Assembly (NCBI RefSeq): GCF_004322755.1
Contig: NZ_CP036401.1
Span: 6,882,001-6,946,000 of the forward strand
Origin: Pseudoduganella albidiflava
GTDB lineage: Bacteria; Pseudomonadota; Gammaproteobacteria; Burkholderiales; Burkholderiaceae_D
Reading direction: 5' to 3'
Length of the DNA: 64,000 bases
Under the pieces are notes generated by a model. That model was not told where the DNA came from. It was given only the letters and a program-made list of their open reading frames with translations, and ran no database searches. Positions within the stretch are counted from its first letter, which is position 1, and each line of letters opens with the position of its first letter. Positions 1-13,572 of the stretch are shown here, piece by piece. Both the position numbers and the translations under genes were made by a program.

Positions 1-1860
1 ACACGCCGCCCACCGTCAGCACGGCGCTCTCGGGATTCTCCACCAGCGCGTCGTCGATCGTCGGCAGCGTGACCGTGAAACCGGTGACGCCAGCCGGAAC
101 GATGACGATGCCGCTCGACGCGGTACCGTTCTGCCACGCCACGCCATCGCTGAACGACAGGCTGCCCAGGTCCTGCGCGGCAGCTGTGCCGCCCAACGCC
201 AGCGCGAACGCGACCGGGCCGGCGCCGGCCATGTTCAGCGTGACCGCGTAGGCCAGCGCCGCGCCCTCCGTGACGCTGGTCGCGCCACTGGACGGTTGCG
301 CCGCGGCGAACGCGGTCACGCCGGCGATGGCCGGCGCGTCGTTGTCCGTCACGGTACCGGAAGCAACGATGCCGCCCAGCGTAATCACGACGTTTTCCGC
401 GGATTCGACGAGCGCGTCGTCCACCGTGGCGACATCGATCGTGAAGCTGGTGACGGCGGCCGGTACGACGACGATGCCGGTAGCGGGGTCGCCGTTTTTC
501 CAGGCCACGCCATCGGAGAAGGTGATCGCGCCCAGGTCCGCGGTGGCGGCGCTGCCGGACAACGCGAGGGCATATTCGCCATCGGCCACGCCGGCCGCGC
601 TGACGCTGACGGTATAGCGCAGCGTATTCCCTTCCACCACGGCGTTGTCGACCGGATTGGCACCCACGTTCGCGGCATCCTCGGCCACGATGGCCGAGAT
701 GCTGCGGCTGTCGTTGTCGGCGATCGTACCGGTGGCCGACACGCCGCCCACCGTCAGCACGGCGCTTTCCGCGTTTTCGACCAGCGCATCGTCGACCGTG
801 GGCAGCGTGACCGTGAAACCGGTGACCCCGGCCGGGACGACGACGATGCCGCTCGCCGCGTTGCCGAGCTTCCAGGCCACGCCATGGCTGAACGACAGGC
901 TGCCCAGGTCTTGCGGGGCCGCCGTGCCGCCGAGCGTGAGCGTGTACTCGGTGGCCGCCGGGCTCGCGCCGTTCAGCGCCACCGTGTACACCAGCGTGGC
1001 GCCTTCGGTCACCGCGTTATCGACCGGCGTGGCACCGGTATGCGCGGCATCCTCGGCCAGCACGCTGGCGACGGCCTGGCTGTCGTTGTCCGTGATCGTG
1101 CCGGTGGCGGACAGCCCGCCCACCGCCAGCACGGCCGTTTCCGCCGCTTCGATGACCGCGTCGTCGACCGTGCCGACGGTGACGCCGAACGTCGTGACGC
1201 CCGCCGGCACGACGACGATGCCACTGCCGGCATTGCCGTTCTTCCAGGTCACGCCCGCAGTGAACGCGAACGACGACGTGTCGCTCACGCCGGCGGTGCC
1301 GGACAGGACCAGCGCGTATTCGGTCGTCACGGGGCTGGCGCCGCTCAGCGTCACGGTGTACAGCAGCGACGCGCCTTCGGCGACGCTGTCGTCGGCCGGC
1401 AGCAGGCCGGGGTGCGCCGCATCCTCGGCCGTGACGGCGGCCACGGCCTGGCTGTCGTTGTCCGTGATCGTGCCGGTCGCGGTCACGCCGCCCACCGTCA
1501 GCACGGCCGTTTCGGCCGATTCGATGGCGCTGTCGTCGACCGTCGGCACGGTGATCTTGAAGCTGCCCACGCCGTTCGGCACGACGACGATGCCCGAAGC
1601 CGGGTTGCCGTTCTTCCAGGTCACGCCGTCGGAAAACGCCAGCGTGCCCAGGTCGGCCGTGACGGCACTGCCGCCGTGCACCAGCGCATGCTCGCCGCCG
1701 GTACCGCTGAGTATCACCGTATAGACGAGCGTGCCGCCTTCGCCGACGCTGCTGTCGACAGGCGTGGCGCCCAGGTGCGCGCCGTCTTCGGCCACCACGC
1801 TGGCGACCGTGGCGGCGATGGGCACGGCGCCATCGTTGTCGGTGATCGTCAGCACGCCGG
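1..1860 (-). repeat. Tandem coding repeat, 366-372 bp unit, at least five copies
   Basis: The conserved GCCGCCCACCGTCAGCACGG stretch, or close variants of it, recurs with GCCGCCC or its equivalent at 5, 371, 743, 1115 and 1487. The spacings are 366, 372, 372 and 372 bp, and each unit encodes one 122-124-residue domain of the Calx-beta-type protein. The copies are similar enough at DNA level for recombination between units to change copy number. Confidence 0.85.
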
Positions 1861-2632
1861 TGTTGTCCGTGATGGCGGCGAAGGTGCTGTCGCTCAGCAC
1901 CACGGACACGTGGCGCGCGCCATCGATCGCCGCGGTATCGGTCAGCGGAACCGTGATCGTCTTGCTGGTCTGGCCCGGTGCGAAGGTCAGCGTCCCCGTC
2001 ACCGCGCTGTAGTCGGTTCCGGCCACGGCGCTGCCATCGACGGACGTGTAGCGTACCGTGACGGTATCGCTGCTCGTCTGGCTGAGCGAGACGGTGATCG
2101 TGGCCGTGCCTGCCCCTTCGTCCACGGTGGCGTCACCGACGGTGAGCTTGGGCTGGTTGGCCAGGTAGGCGTTCAAGGTGGAGAGCAGGCCCTGGGTGGC
2201 GGCGTTGCCGCTGACCGACCCGTTCGAGATCGTCAGTGCCTGGCCGTTGAAGGTCAGGCCGATGAAGCTGCGCGGATCGCCATTCGCCTCCGTCCAGGGA
2301 TCGATGAATACCGTGCCGCCTCCTGCCTTCGCCAGCGTGTAGCTGCTGCCCTTGGCATAGAACACCATGGTGCTGACGGTACCGCTGGGCGCGCGCCAGT
2401 TGATCACGCCTTCGATGCGGTGCTGCACGCCGGCCGCGTCTGTGACGAGGATCGTGCCCGACAGGTCGTTGCCCTGGGCGCCGCCAAACTGCCCGTTGTC
2501 CGTGGCCTGTTCGAATTGCAGCTTCGACCAGCCGAGCGTCGAGGCGAGGGAAGCGTTGGTCGCTTCATTGTTCCTGAGGGCGTCGCCGACGAAACCATTG
2601 GCGAACGACACGGATACGGTGGTGATTGGCAT
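1..2632 (-). CDS. Calx-beta repeat large surface/secreted protein (5' part; runs off the window)
   Basis: The first 877 codons of a gene that continues past the left edge. The start at 2632 (MPITTVSVSF) is preceded by an AGGA ribosome site about 7 nt upstream. The N-terminal ~165 residues are unrecognised. They are followed by a Calx-beta-like domain (motifs DEGAGTATITVSLSQ and AGTDYSAVTGTLTFAPGQTS) and then at least five repeats of 122-124 residues with the landmarks VEGxxLxYTVxLSG, VVVPAGVTxF and ATGTITDNDS. No classical signal peptide is visible, so export by a type I system with a C-terminal signal outside the window is plausible; this is inference. Such acidic repeat proteins in related bacteria are usually calcium-binding adhesins or matrix proteins. 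The function is not known from this sequence. Confidence 0.8.
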   Translation of the reverse strand, partial: MPITTVSVSFANGFVGDALRNNEATNASLASTLGWSKLQFEQATDNGQFGGAQGNDLSGTILVTDAAGVQHRIEGVINWRAPSGTVSTMVFYAKGSSYTLAKAGGGTVFIDPWTEANGDPRSFIGLTFNGQALTISNGSVSGNAATQGLLSTLNAYLANQPKLTVGDATVDEGAGTATITVSLSQTSSDTVTVRYTSVDGSAVAGTDYSAVTGTLTFAPGQTSKTITVPLTDTAAIDGARHVSVVLSDSTFAAITDNTGVLTITDNDGAVPIAATVASVVAEDGAHLGATPVDSSVGEGGTLVYTVILSGTGGEHALVHGGSAVTADLGTLAFSDGVTWKNGNPASGIVVVPNGVGSFKITVPTVDDSAIESAETAVLTVGGVTATGTITDNDSQAVAAVTAEDAAHPGLLPADDSVAEGASLLYTVTLSGASPVTTEYALVLSGTAGVSDTSSFAFTAGVTWKNGNAGSGIVVVPAGVTTFGVTVGTVDDAVIEAAETAVLAVGGLSATGTITDNDSQAVASVLAEDAAHTGATPVDNAVTEGATLVYTVALNGASPAATEYTLTLGGTAAPQDLGSLSFSHGVAWKLGNAASGIVVVPAGVTGFTVTLPTVDDALVENAESAVLTVGGVSATGTIADNDSRSISAIVAEDAANVGANPVDNAVVEGNTLRYTVSVSAAGVADGEYALALSGSAATADLGAITFSDGVAWKNGDPATGIVVVPAAVTSFTIDVATVDDALVESAENVVITLGGIVASGTVTDNDAPAIAGVTAFAAAQPSSGATSVTEGAALAYAVTLNMAGAGPVAFALALGGTAAAQDLGSLSFSDGVAWQNGTASSGIVIVPAGVTGFTVTLPTIDDALVENPESAVLTVGGV

Positions 2633-2904
2633 TGGTGCTTCCTGAAAGGATGATCGATGGCCGGCCGGACGGACGACGGATTTCAGGCGGGGATGGGGCG
2701 CAGACGGATGGGGTGCGGCGAGGGCATGGCCGCGGACTCAAGCATACTAGGAAGCAATCCACGTGCAAAACGAAGCAGCTGGCAAGTTGCCAGGGACATA
2801 TGATATTGTGGTTGCTGCACGACAATTGTTCATGCCGCGATGCCGTTGTTACAATGACGGGCGCTCGGTTACACTGTCGGCTGCCATCACCATCGACACC
2901 GACC
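2633..2904. other. Intergenic region between divergent genes
   Basis: A 272-bp gap between the leftward repeat-protein gene and the rightward lipoprotein gene. It must carry both promoters. The only clear structure is the 13-bp palindrome TGGCAAGTTGCCA at 2780-2792, a possible operator. No convincing -35/-10 pair could be assigned. Confidence 0.5.
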
Positions 2905-3462
2905 ATGCGCCGACTCGCGCTCTGCACCCTCCCCCTACTGCTTGCCATGACCGGTTGCGGCGACAGTTACCAGCCCGAACAGCTGTACATGGCCACTACC
3001 CCCGATTGCAACACGTGGGTTGAAGGGTCGACGTTCAATCTCCCGGAAGGCGTCAGTGTTTCCGCCACCAGTCCCGTCACGCTGCGGCAAGGCGGCGCCG
3101 AGTTCGGCATCATCTACCTGGTGCCGCGCGGCGGCCGGGTGCAGTTCGTCACGCGTGCCTTCAACGTCACGCAGCCGAAAGGCGCCACGGTGGCCAAGGC
3201 CAAGGTACTGAGCTATTACCAGCGCGGCACCAACAACCGGGCGGAAATGGTGGAAGTGATCACGGATATCCCCGGCCTGCTGCTGCCCGTCGCCACGGCG
3301 GATGTCACGCAATGGCGCATCCGGCTGGGCGTCGACAGCGGCCTGCCCGACCGGTTCGACCTGGTGCTGTCCGATGTCATCATTGCCGAGAAGCGCTACC
3401 CGGTGCGCACCTTTACCTATCGGTGGTTCCCCGAGCGCAAGGCTTACGGCCTTTGCCGCTAA
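2905..3462 (+). CDS. Putative lipoprotein, unknown function
   Basis: A protein of 185 residues beginning MRRLALCTLPLLLAMTGCGD: a basic n-region, a hydrophobic core and a Cys at residue 18, fitting a lipoprotein signal (lipobox MTGC, slightly atypical). The mature part has no domain I recognise. It has a central run of beta-type sequence and ends RWFPERKAYGLCR. The start was chosen by the signal peptide, because the ribosome site is weak and the frame stays open upstream. It is isolated between the divergent repeat-protein gene and a repeat-rich gap before the ATP synthase terminator. Envelope location is inferred; the role is unknown. Confidence 0.7.
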   Translation: MRRLALCTLPLLLAMTGCGDSYQPEQLYMATTPDCNTWVEGSTFNLPEGVSVSATSPVTLRQGGAEFGIIYLVPRGGRVQFVTRAFNVTQPKGATVAKAKVLSYYQRGTNNRAEMVEVITDIPGLLLPVATADVTQWRIRLGVDSGLPDRFDLVLSDVIIAEKRYPVRTFTYRWFPERKAYGLCR

Positions 3463-3505
3463 CGTCGGCGCGTTGATCGAGACGCCTGGAAATATTTCCA
3501 AAAAT

Positions 3506-3520
3506 CGGGGACTGTCCCCG
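3506..3520. repeat. Short intergenic palindrome (GGGGACTGTCCCC family)
   Basis: CGGGGACTGTCCCCG, flanked by A-rich sequence on the left and TTTT on the right. It belongs to a family also seen at 3620, 38989 and 39160. Confidence 0.75.
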
Positions 3521-3606
3521 TTTTCAGGAAATTTTTCCCGATATCGAGCATGCCGTCCGCGGGCCTGCCCTGCGTGCCGGACGAGCTCCTCTCACATCCG
3601 GGAAAT

Positions 3607-3680
3607 GTTGCCAAAAAATGGGGACTGTCCCCGGTTGTAAAATTGCCGAAAACCGGGGTCAGACCCCGAATTTTGGCAAC
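3607..3680. repeat. Composite nested palindrome element
   Basis: Outer arms GTTGCCAAAA (3607 onward) and TTTTGGCAAC (ending 3680) enclose two inner palindromes: GGGGACTGTCCCC at 3620-3632 and CGGGGTCAGACCCCG at 3654-3668. It appears to join the two inner-palindrome families of the window in one element. Confidence 0.75.
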
Positions 3681-3701
3681 TTTCCAGGCAATGGACGAAA
3701 A

Positions 3702-3729
3702 AAAAAAGCAGCCCGCAGGCTGCTTTTTT
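3702..3729. terminator. Rho-independent terminator of the atp operon
   Basis: Arms AAAAAAGCAGCC and GGCTGCTTTTTT around a CGCA loop. It lies directly after atpC on the minus strand, with a T-run on both strands, so it can act bidirectionally. Confidence 0.85.
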
Positions 3730-3744
3730 CTGGATGCATCCAGA

Positions 3745-4170
3745 TCAGTGCTTGTTCTGGCGCAGCTTGGCGATGGCTGCCAGCTGGCCGATGGCCGCTG
3801 CCAGTTCCGCCTGCGCTTTCGCGTAGTCGATGCCGGTCTGGTTGTTGGCCAGGCTTTCTTCCGCCAGTTTCTTGGCGGCTTGCGCCTTGGCTTCGTCCAG
3901 GTCGCCGCCGCGGATCGCGGTGTCGGCCAGGACCGTCACGGCGTTCGGCTGCACTTCCAGCAGGCCGCCGGCGACGAAGACGAACTCTTCTTCCGACTTG
4001 CCCTGCACCTGGATGCGCACCGCGCCCGGACGGATACGGGTGATCAGCGGCGTGTGCTTCGGGTAGATACCCAGCTCGCCCTGTTCGCCCGGCAACGCGA
4101 CGAAGGTGGCTTCGCCGGAGAAGATCAGCTCTTCCGCGGAGACCACATCGACGTGAATAGTGTTAGCCAT
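3745..4170 (-). CDS. atpC: ATP synthase F1 subunit epsilon
   Basis: A 141-residue protein of the usual family length. The N-terminal beta-sandwich ([20 protein letters not shown], then [20 protein letters not shown]) and the C-terminal helical hairpin (from about residue 88, [12 protein letters not shown]) are both present. Epsilon sits on the central stalk with gamma, links F1 to the c-ring and can inhibit ATP hydrolysis through its C-terminal helices. It is the last gene of the atp operon, separated from atpD by an unusually long 162-bp spacer and followed by a terminator. Confidence 0.97.
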   Translation of the reverse strand: MANTIHVDVVSAEELIFSGEATFVALPGEQGELGIYPKHTPLITRIRPGAVRIQVQGKSEEEFVFVAGGLLEVQPNAVTVLADTAIRGGDLDEAKAQAAKKLAEESLANNQTGIDYAKAQAELAAAIGQLAAIAKLRQNKH

Positions 4171-4332
4171 AGTTGTCCTATCGGATTCAAAGCAGCACCG
4201 ATAAACCTACTGCGCGTTGCATTTTCGATCTCCGTTGCTCCGCATCGGCGGACCGGCCGTACCAAAGTACGACCTGCTATGGAATCGAAACTGCTACCGC
4301 TCGCTACGGTTTCTCGGGCTGCTTATGCGGTA
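4171..4332 (-). repeat. Hairpin-rich spacer inside the atp operon (atpD-atpC)
   Basis: A 162-bp spacer; the other atp gaps are 2-126 nt. It contains a GTAC-CAAA-GTAC hairpin (4259-4270, extendable outward with one mismatch) next to a TCCG-CATCGG-CGGA hairpin (about 4239-4252). Both lie between TTTCGAT and ATCGAAA arms. It resembles a REP/BIME-type intergenic element rather than an ordinary leader. No coding potential seen. Confidence 0.5.
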
Positions 4333-6641
<2,309 letters not shown>

Positions 6642-6697
6642 GAGTCCTTACTCCTTCTGCGCGAATGGCGGTTCACCAGGGTGAACCGCCGTGCCGC

Positions 6698-8239
<1,542 letters not shown>

Positions 8240-8314
8240 GGTAACTCCTAATTGTGTTCTCTCAGCTTGCGCGAGGGTATAAGGGTCTGCCGCGGCGGAC
8301 GCGATCCTGCCCGA

Positions 8315-8848
8315 TTACGACGTCAGCGCGACGCGCATCTGTTCGAGCCGGGCGCGGACCGAAGTGTCCAGCACTTCGTCACCGACCACCACGCGCACGC
8401 CACCGATCAGCGATGGATCGACCGTGACTTGCGGGTTCAGCTTGCGGCCGAATTTCTTTTCCAGCGTGGCGACCAGGGTGGCGGTTTGCGCGCCATCCAG
8501 ATCGAATGCGCTCGTGATTTCGGCATCCGCCGCACCTTCCACGCCATTCTTCAGGTCGTGGAATTGGGCGCCGATTTCCGGCAGCAATGCGATGCGGCCG
8601 TTTTCGATCAGCGTCGAGAGAAAATTGTTCGCTTCCGCGGTCAGCGGCGACTTCAGCAGGGAGGTGATGGTGGCCAGCAATTCGCTGTCCGTCACCTTCG
8701 GGTTGCGGGCATATGCCAGCACCTCTTCGTGCGAACCGATCTGGGCCAGTTCGGACACCAGATCGGACCACTGCGCGAGGTTGCCAGCCTGGGCTACGCG
8801 GAAGAGGGCTTCCGCGTAAGGACGAGCGACGGTTGCGAGTTCAGCCAT
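8315..8848 (-). CDS. atpH: ATP synthase F1 subunit delta
   Basis: A 177-residue protein beginning [20 protein letters not shown], the classic delta/OSCP N-terminus. It ends with [20 protein letters not shown], the conserved C-terminal element. Delta joins the peripheral stalk (b subunits) to the top of F1. It starts 2 nt after the atpF stop, suggesting translational coupling. Confidence 0.97.
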   Translation of the reverse strand: MAELATVARPYAEALFRVAQAGNLAQWSDLVSELAQIGSHEEVLAYARNPKVTDSELLATITSLLKSPLTAEANNFLSTLIENGRIALLPEIGAQFHDLKNGVEGAADAEITSAFDLDGAQTATLVATLEKKFGRKLNPQVTVDPSLIGGVRVVVGDEVLDTSVRARLEQMRVALTS

Positions 8849-8850
8849 AA

Positions 8851-9321
8851 TTACAGCTCGGTCGCAAGGCGGTTCAGCAGGTCGGCGTGGGCCGACGCGT
8901 TGACTTCGCGCTTCAGGATTTGCTCGGCGCCCTTGACTGCCAGGTCGGCAACCTGGGCACGCAGTTGCTCGCGTGCCTGGGTAACCTGCTGGTCGGCTTC
9001 GGCCTTGGCGGTCGCGATGATGCGGTCCGCTTCAGCCTTGGCGTTGGCCTTGATTTCTTCAGCGATCAGCTGAGCGCGCTTTTCAGCGTCCGCGACGCGC
9101 GACGCAGCTTCGTCACGCGCGGAGGTCAGGGCTTCCGTGGCGCGCTTTTCAGCTGCCGCCATCGAAGCCTGGCCCTGCTCGGCAGCAGCCAGACCGTCCG
9201 CGATACGCTTGGCACGCTCATCCAGCGCAGCATTCAGCGCCGGGAATACGAATTTCATCGAGAACCAAACGAGCACCGCGAAGGTGATCATCTGACCGAT
9301 GAGAGACATATTGATGTTCAT
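8851..9321 (-). CDS. atpF: ATP synthase Fo subunit b
   Basis: A 156-residue protein with one N-terminal membrane helix (about residues 5-28, [20 protein letters not shown]) and a long charged, Ala-rich coiled coil to the C-terminus. Two copies form the peripheral stalk that holds F1 against the torque. It lies between atpE (40-nt gap) and atpH (2-nt gap). Length matches the 156-residue family norm. Confidence 0.97.
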   Translation of the reverse strand: MNINMSLIGQMITFAVLVWFSMKFVFPALNAALDERAKRIADGLAAAEQGQASMAAAEKRATEALTSARDEAASRVADAEKRAQLIAEEIKANAKAEADRIIATAKAEADQQVTQAREQLRAQVADLAVKGAEQILKREVNASAHADLLNRLATEL

Positions 9322-9361
9322 ACCTTGCTCCTAAAAAGTTTCCCCTGGTTGGAGCGGTAAA

Positions 9362-9646
<285 letters not shown>

Positions 9647-9760
9647 TTAGATTTCTCCTAAGATTTAAAAAAAACGACAGATACCAGATTTAAAAAACTC
9701 TTTTTACTACATACCGCTCGGCATCCCGCCAGGCCGTCTCCGGCCCGGCGAGGTGCCAAA

Positions 9761-10633
<873 letters not shown>

Positions 10634-11002
10634 TTAAACTGCGAGCAATGAGAACCAATAAGCCAGGGTCGTCACCGCGAAACCTAAAATCAGCCAAACC
10701 GACGCGGCCGATGGAAACAGCACCAGCACCGCAATGAACAGCACTGCTGTAATGAATAATTTCACCATCTCGGCGCGAAAATGACGCCGGAAGATGGCTT
10801 TGGGGTCGCCGTTGGCACGCGTGACGATCAGCGCGTAGACCAGGCTGCCCATCACCGCGATCGCCCCGCCCATGGCGGCGGGCCAGCCTTTTCCCACCCC
10901 GGCGAAGAGCGCGACGAGGGCTGAAAAAAGGACGGCGATGGTTAATTGCAGGGCAACGATGCGAAAGACCGGCCGGGCGATACTTGCTGCAGAATCACTC
11001 AC
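10634..11002 (-). CDS. atpI: ATP synthase assembly protein AtpI
   Basis: A 122-residue membrane protein with about four hydrophobic helices (VALQLTIAVLFSALVALFAG, AMGGAIAVMGSLVYALIV, LFITAVLFIAVLVLF, VWLILGFAVTTLAYWFSLL). It is the first gene of the atp operon, the usual AtpI position. AtpI homologues assist c-ring assembly or ion supply and are not part of the final enzyme. Its stop is immediately next to a possible atpB start. The upstream promoter leaves a short leader. Confidence 0.9.
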   Translation of the reverse strand: MSDSAASIARPVFRIVALQLTIAVLFSALVALFAGVGKGWPAAMGGAIAVMGSLVYALIVTRANGDPKAIFRRHFRAEMVKLFITAVLFIAVLVLFPSAASVWLILGFAVTTLAYWFSLLAV

Positions 11003-11045
11003 TTGCCAACCTTCTTAACGTAGCTTTAAGACCCAAAGACACGGG

Positions 11046-11075
11046 ATTATAGGACTGTTACGTGAGCTGCGTCAA
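11046..11075 (-). promoter_or_regulatory. Sigma-70 promoter of the atp operon
   Basis: On the minus strand, TTGACG (11070-11075) and TATAAT (11046-11051) are separated by 18 nt. The -10 is perfect and the -35 has one mismatch. Transcription would begin near 11039, about 37 nt before the atpI start. Confidence 0.75.
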
Positions 11076-11667
11076 ACGTGATGCACCTCACGGGAGCAAA
11101 TCAGGCAACATTGTGACTAATCCGTCAAGCCCCTGCACCGATGTGGTGCAAGCAACTTGGGCATGGCAGACTTAGCCGGGCCTTAAGCCCTGTTTGCCGC
11201 CTATTCGCCCCTCTTCGCCGTGTGTTTGCCCCGCTTTGGCCGCTTCTTCCCGCTGTCATACCGTATCTTTTGCGCAACGCTCATGCCTGCCGCGCAACCG
11301 CCATCTTACTTCCCAACGCCATATCGGGGCGCTGCAATGGCGAACAATGGCAATACGTTATTCGCGTCGCCGATTTTTTAGAGGTGTTTTTCGAAAAACG
11401 CGGAAATGCTAATGGCAGCATTATCACCAGCGTGGTTTGTTTATAGGAAATCCACTGTGGTTTCGTGAATAACTCAGCCATTTGCAATTGCCGAATAACC
11501 GTCATCGATTATGTGAATAACTTTCGCTGCCAAATCCCGGGCCGGAAGGCGAGAGAAAGTTACCGGCACCTGGATGCCAGGCCGGCCAGTTTGGGGCGTG
11601 CGGCATCGCGCGGGACATGGCTGCGCCGTCCGGAATGCTGTGTCCGCGCCCCGGCCGTCCAGGCAGC
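11052..11667. other. parB-atpI intergenic region, no gene recognised
   Basis: About 620 bp without a credible gene; the short ORFs lack ribosome sites and family resemblance. A DnaA-box match TGTGAATAA lies at 11512-11520 and a one-mismatch word CGTGAATAA at 11464-11472, both in the same orientation. Nothing else stands out apart from the atp promoter at its left end. Confidence 0.5.
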
Positions 11668-12561
11668 TTACTCGCTCGCCGGCTCGCGCAATTTGGCCAG
11701 TACGCCTTCCAGGATCTCCAGGTCGGCGAAGTCGATGATCATCTGACCCTTGCCTTTCGCGCCGATGCGGAACGTGACGGGTGTGGCAAAGCGGTCGGAC
11801 AGTTCTTCTTCCAGGCGCCGGATGTCTCCCGACTTTTCACGCACCCTGGCTTCCGGTGGCGCGTCCTGCTCTTCCTGCGTGCGGGTGACCAGTTTTTCCG
11901 TTTCCCGCACCGACAGGCGTTTTGCGATCACGAGGTTGGCCAGCGTGATCTGCGTGGCGGCATCGACCGCCAGCAGGGCGCGGGCGTGGCCCATGTCGAT
12001 GTCGCCGGCCATCAGCATCGTCTGCACCGGTGCGGCCAGGTTCAGCAGGCGCAGCAGGTTCGATACGGCCGAGCGCGAACGCCCCACGGCGGTGGCCGCC
12101 TGCTCATGCGTGAAGGCGAAGTCGGTGATCAGGCGGTGGATGCCCTGTGCTTCCTCCAGCGGGTTCAAGTCTTCGCGCTGGATGTTTTCGATCAGCGCCA
12201 TGGCCGCGGCGGACGTATCGTCCACTTCGCGCACCAGCACCGGCACGGTGTCGAGGCCGGCGATCAGCGCGGCGCGGAAACGGCGTTCGCCAGCGATGAT
12301 TTCATACCGGATGTCGCCTTGCGCGCCGCCGAGCGGCCGCACGAGGATCGGCTGCATGATGCCCTGCGCCTTGATCGACGCGGCCAGTTCGTTCAGGCTG
12401 CCTTCATCCATCCGCGTACGCGGCTGGTACTTGCCCGGTTGCAATTGGCCGAGCGGCAGTTCGGAGGGATTGCCCGGCTCGACGGGAGCGGGAGAGTCGT
12501 CAGCGCCGCCCAGCAGCGCATCGAGGCCGCGACCCAGGCCTTTGAGTTTTTTGGTTGCCAT
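11668..12561 (-). CDS. parB: Chromosome-partitioning protein ParB
   Basis: A 297-residue parS-binding CTPase clamp. The start MATKKLKGLGRGLDALLGG is the conserved ParB N-terminus that contacts ParA; the open frame runs further upstream but without such signatures. The CTP-binding motif GERRFRAA is at 91-98 and ENIQREDLNP at 125-134, followed by the helix-turn-helix (THEQAATAVGRSRSAVSNLLRL region) and a C-terminal dimer domain ending DFADLEILEGVLAKLREPASE. It lies downstream of parA, with three parS sites 3.7 kb away beyond mnmG. Confidence 0.97.
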   Translation of the reverse strand: MATKKLKGLGRGLDALLGGADDSPAPVEPGNPSELPLGQLQPGKYQPRTRMDEGSLNELAASIKAQGIMQPILVRPLGGAQGDIRYEIIAGERRFRAALIAGLDTVPVLVREVDDTSAAAMALIENIQREDLNPLEEAQGIHRLITDFAFTHEQAATAVGRSRSAVSNLLRLLNLAAPVQTMLMAGDIDMGHARALLAVDAATQITLANLVIAKRLSVRETEKLVTRTQEEQDAPPEARVREKSGDIRRLEEELSDRFATPVTFRIGAKGKGQMIIDFADLEILEGVLAKLREPASE

Positions 12562-12595
12562 TTGTTTTCCAACGCTTACCCCAACAGCAGAGGCC

Positions 12596-12622
12596 GGGGT
12601 CAGACCCGCCGGGTCTGACCCC
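12596..12622. repeat. Perfect 12-bp inverted repeat in the parA-parB spacer
   Basis: GGGGTCAGACCC and GGGTCTGACCCC around a 3-nt loop. The same 27-bp palindrome, with a different loop triplet, occurs at 35174-35200. It is a REP-like dispersed element, not a terminator (no T-run). Confidence 0.85.
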
Positions 12623-12662
12623 AGTTTCTGCACGTGGGTTTTTGTTAAGGGTACCGACCTGC

Positions 12663-13433
12663 TTACATCGTCTTGATGCGCGCCACCATCTCGGCGCCGA
12701 AGGCGATATACGCCTGGGCTCCCTTGGAAGACGGATCGAACGACACCCCTGGCATGCCATACGACGGCGCTTCGGCCAGCCGCACGTTGCGGGGAATGAT
12801 CGTCTTGAAGACCTTGTCGCCGAAATGCTGTTCGAGCTGGGCCGAGACCTGCTGCGACAGCGTCATGCGCGGGTCGAACATCACGCGCAGCAGGCCGATG
12901 ATCTTCAGGTCCTGGTTCAGGTTGGCGTGCACCTTCTTGATGGTGTTGACCAGGTCGGACAAGCCTTCCAGCGCGTAATACTCGCACTGCATCGGAATGA
13001 TCACGCCGTGTGCCGCGCACAAGCCGTTCAGCGTGAGCATCGACAGCGCCGGAGGGCAATCGATCAGGATGAAGTCGTAATCCTGGTCGACCAGCGCCAG
13101 CGCATCCTTCAGGCGCTTTTCCCGGTTATCCAGCTCGACCATCTCCACTTCGGCGCCGGCCAGTTCCCGGTTGGCCGGCAGCACGTCGAAGCGGCCGGAT
13201 TCGGAACGCTGGCGCGCGCTGGCGACATCGGCACTGCCCAGCATGACTTCATAGGTGGATGCGGCCAGGCCGGCCTTGTTGATACCCGCCCCCATCGTCG
13301 CATTGCCTTGCGGGTCCAGGTCGACCAGCAATACGCGCTGGTTCAATTTGGCAAGGCCGGCGGAGAGGTTCACCGTCGTGGTCGTCTTGCCCACTCCGCC
13401 CTTCTGGTTCGCTACGCAGAATATCTTTGCCAT
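12663..13433 (-). CDS. parA: Chromosome-partitioning ATPase ParA
   Basis: A 256-residue ParA/Soj-type protein with the deviant Walker A motif KGGVGKTTTT at 11-20 (signature lysine before the GK), and LLVDLDPQGNAT and DFILIDCPPALSMLTLN as further nucleotide-binding motifs. It lacks an N-terminal helix-turn-helix, so it is the chromosomal short type. It forms DNA-bound ATP dimers that move ParB-parS complexes. It lies upstream of parB in the rsmG-mnmG cluster. A 9-bp tandem repeat starts 40 bp upstream of its start codon. Confidence 0.97.
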   Translation of the reverse strand: MAKIFCVANQKGGVGKTTTTVNLSAGLAKLNQRVLLVDLDPQGNATMGAGINKAGLAASTYEVMLGSADVASARQRSESGRFDVLPANRELAGAEVEMVELDNREKRLKDALALVDQDYDFILIDCPPALSMLTLNGLCAAHGVIIPMQCEYYALEGLSDLVNTIKKVHANLNQDLKIIGLLRVMFDPRMTLSQQVSAQLEQHFGDKVFKTIIPRNVRLAEAPSYGMPGVSFDPSSKGAQAYIAFGAEMVARIKTM

Positions 13434-13473
13434 CGGTTTTTTTCTTGTTCGCTTCAGTTCTGGTTTCGATATG

Positions 13474-13572
13474 GTTTATATCGTTTATATTATTTATACG
13501 ATTTATACCGTTTATACTATTTATATAATTTATACCGTATAAACTGTTTATACCGTTTATACGATTTATACG
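13474..13572. repeat. 9-bp tandem repeat (RTTTATAYN), 11 units
   Basis: Eleven consecutive 9-mers such as GTTTATACC, ATTTATACG and GTTTATATT fill the rsmG-parA spacer. One unit (13537-13545, GTATAAACT) is inverted. The last unit overlaps the rsmG stop codon (13566-13568). It is very AT-rich in a GC-rich genome and lies just upstream of parA. Confidence 0.9.

Noticed and set aside
296..2653. 785-codon plus-strand open frame opposite the Calx-beta gene
   Set aside because: It is antisense to a clear repeat protein, rich in Arg/Gly/His from GC-rich codons, and resembles nothing.
11281..11505. 74-codon minus-strand frame in the parB-atpI gap
   Set aside because: No ribosome site and no similarity; composition is that of random intergenic DNA.
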